Position numbers and translations under genes: made by a program
Notes under the pieces: model-generated
What the model was told of the DNA's origin: nothing
The model's input: only the letters and a program-made list of their open reading frames with translations
Database searches by the model: none
Shown here: in pieces, positions 5,023-5,131 of the stretch
Numbering within the stretch: position 1 is the stretch's first letter
Layout: every line of letters begins with the position of its first letter
DNA from: Chloroflexota bacterium
GTDB taxonomy: Bacteria > Chloroflexota > Limnocylindria > Limnocylindrales > CSP1-4
DNA length: 5,131 nt
Direction of reading: 5' to 3'
Assembly (NCBI GenBank): GCA_021789355.1
Contig: JAJYJR010000469.1
Coordinates: forward strand, 1 to 5,131

Positions 5023-5131
5023 GAGGCGATGAAGACCAGGTGAAGCTACGGTTCGATGTCCGGGGCGGGGTCGGAGGGGACCGGCGTTCCGACGGGGCGT
5101 GGCGCGGCATGGACCCCGGGTGAGCGGGGCC
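5023..5131. other. Upstream region of the Bax-inhibitor gene, no gene seen
   Basis: GC-rich DNA with no credible start or conserved peptide on either strand. The inverted pair GTCGGA (5070-5075) and TCCGAC (5088-5093) with a 12-base loop is the only structure noted. G-runs on the + strand (5062-5079) are too few within short loops for a standard quadruplex call. The promoter of the Bax-inhibitor gene is expected in or next to this stretch but I cannot place it. Confidence 0.4.

Overview
The window is 5,131 bases of very GC-rich bacterial DNA with four recognisable protein genes. One is cut by the left edge. The organism is probably a high-GC environmental bacterium. Chloroflexota is my first guess, because of the secreted GH18 enzyme with a C-terminal tail of two Ig-like modules, the SIMPL protein and the Bax-inhibitor-1 protein. 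A high-GC actinobacterium fits nearly as well, and no rRNA or other marker gene is present to decide.

Left part (1-2295, + strand): the C-terminal 175 residues of a SIMPL-domain (DUF541) protein are followed after 74 bases by a secreted glycoside hydrolase family 18 protein. The gap holds a 14-bp tandem repeat whose first unit contains the SIMPL stop codon. Both products probably act outside the membrane, but no functional link between them is shown.

Middle (2296-3236): a minus-strand NAD(P)-dependent beta-hydroxyacid dehydrogenase (3-hydroxyisobutyrate dehydrogenase / glyoxylate reductase family) converges on the GH18 gene across 54 bases that can form a hairpin. Its start at 3225 is set by an AGGAGG ribosome binding site.

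Intergenic block (3237-4191): about 950 bases without a credible gene lie between the dehydrogenase and the next minus-strand gene. Three tandem-repeat families follow one another here. The first is a 70-bp unit in three near-identical copies (3556-3765), preceded by decayed relatives. The second is a degenerate 40-bp unit in five exactly phased copies (3861-4060), carrying a GTTC-N7-GAAC dyad and further hairpins at unit junctions. The third is a 15-bp unit in 3.6 copies (4066-4119). A strong stem-loop (4137-4176) lies just after the end of the next gene. Since 70 and 40 are not multiples of 3, the long open frames through these repeats are not convincing as genes. This block is the most unusual part of the window.

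Right part (4192-5131, minus strand): a seven-helix Bax-inhibitor-1 (BI-1/YccA/YetJ) family membrane protein. Its leader has two Shine-Dalgarno/start pairs in the same frame with a perfect hairpin between them. The last ~110 bases are upstream DNA with no gene that I can see.
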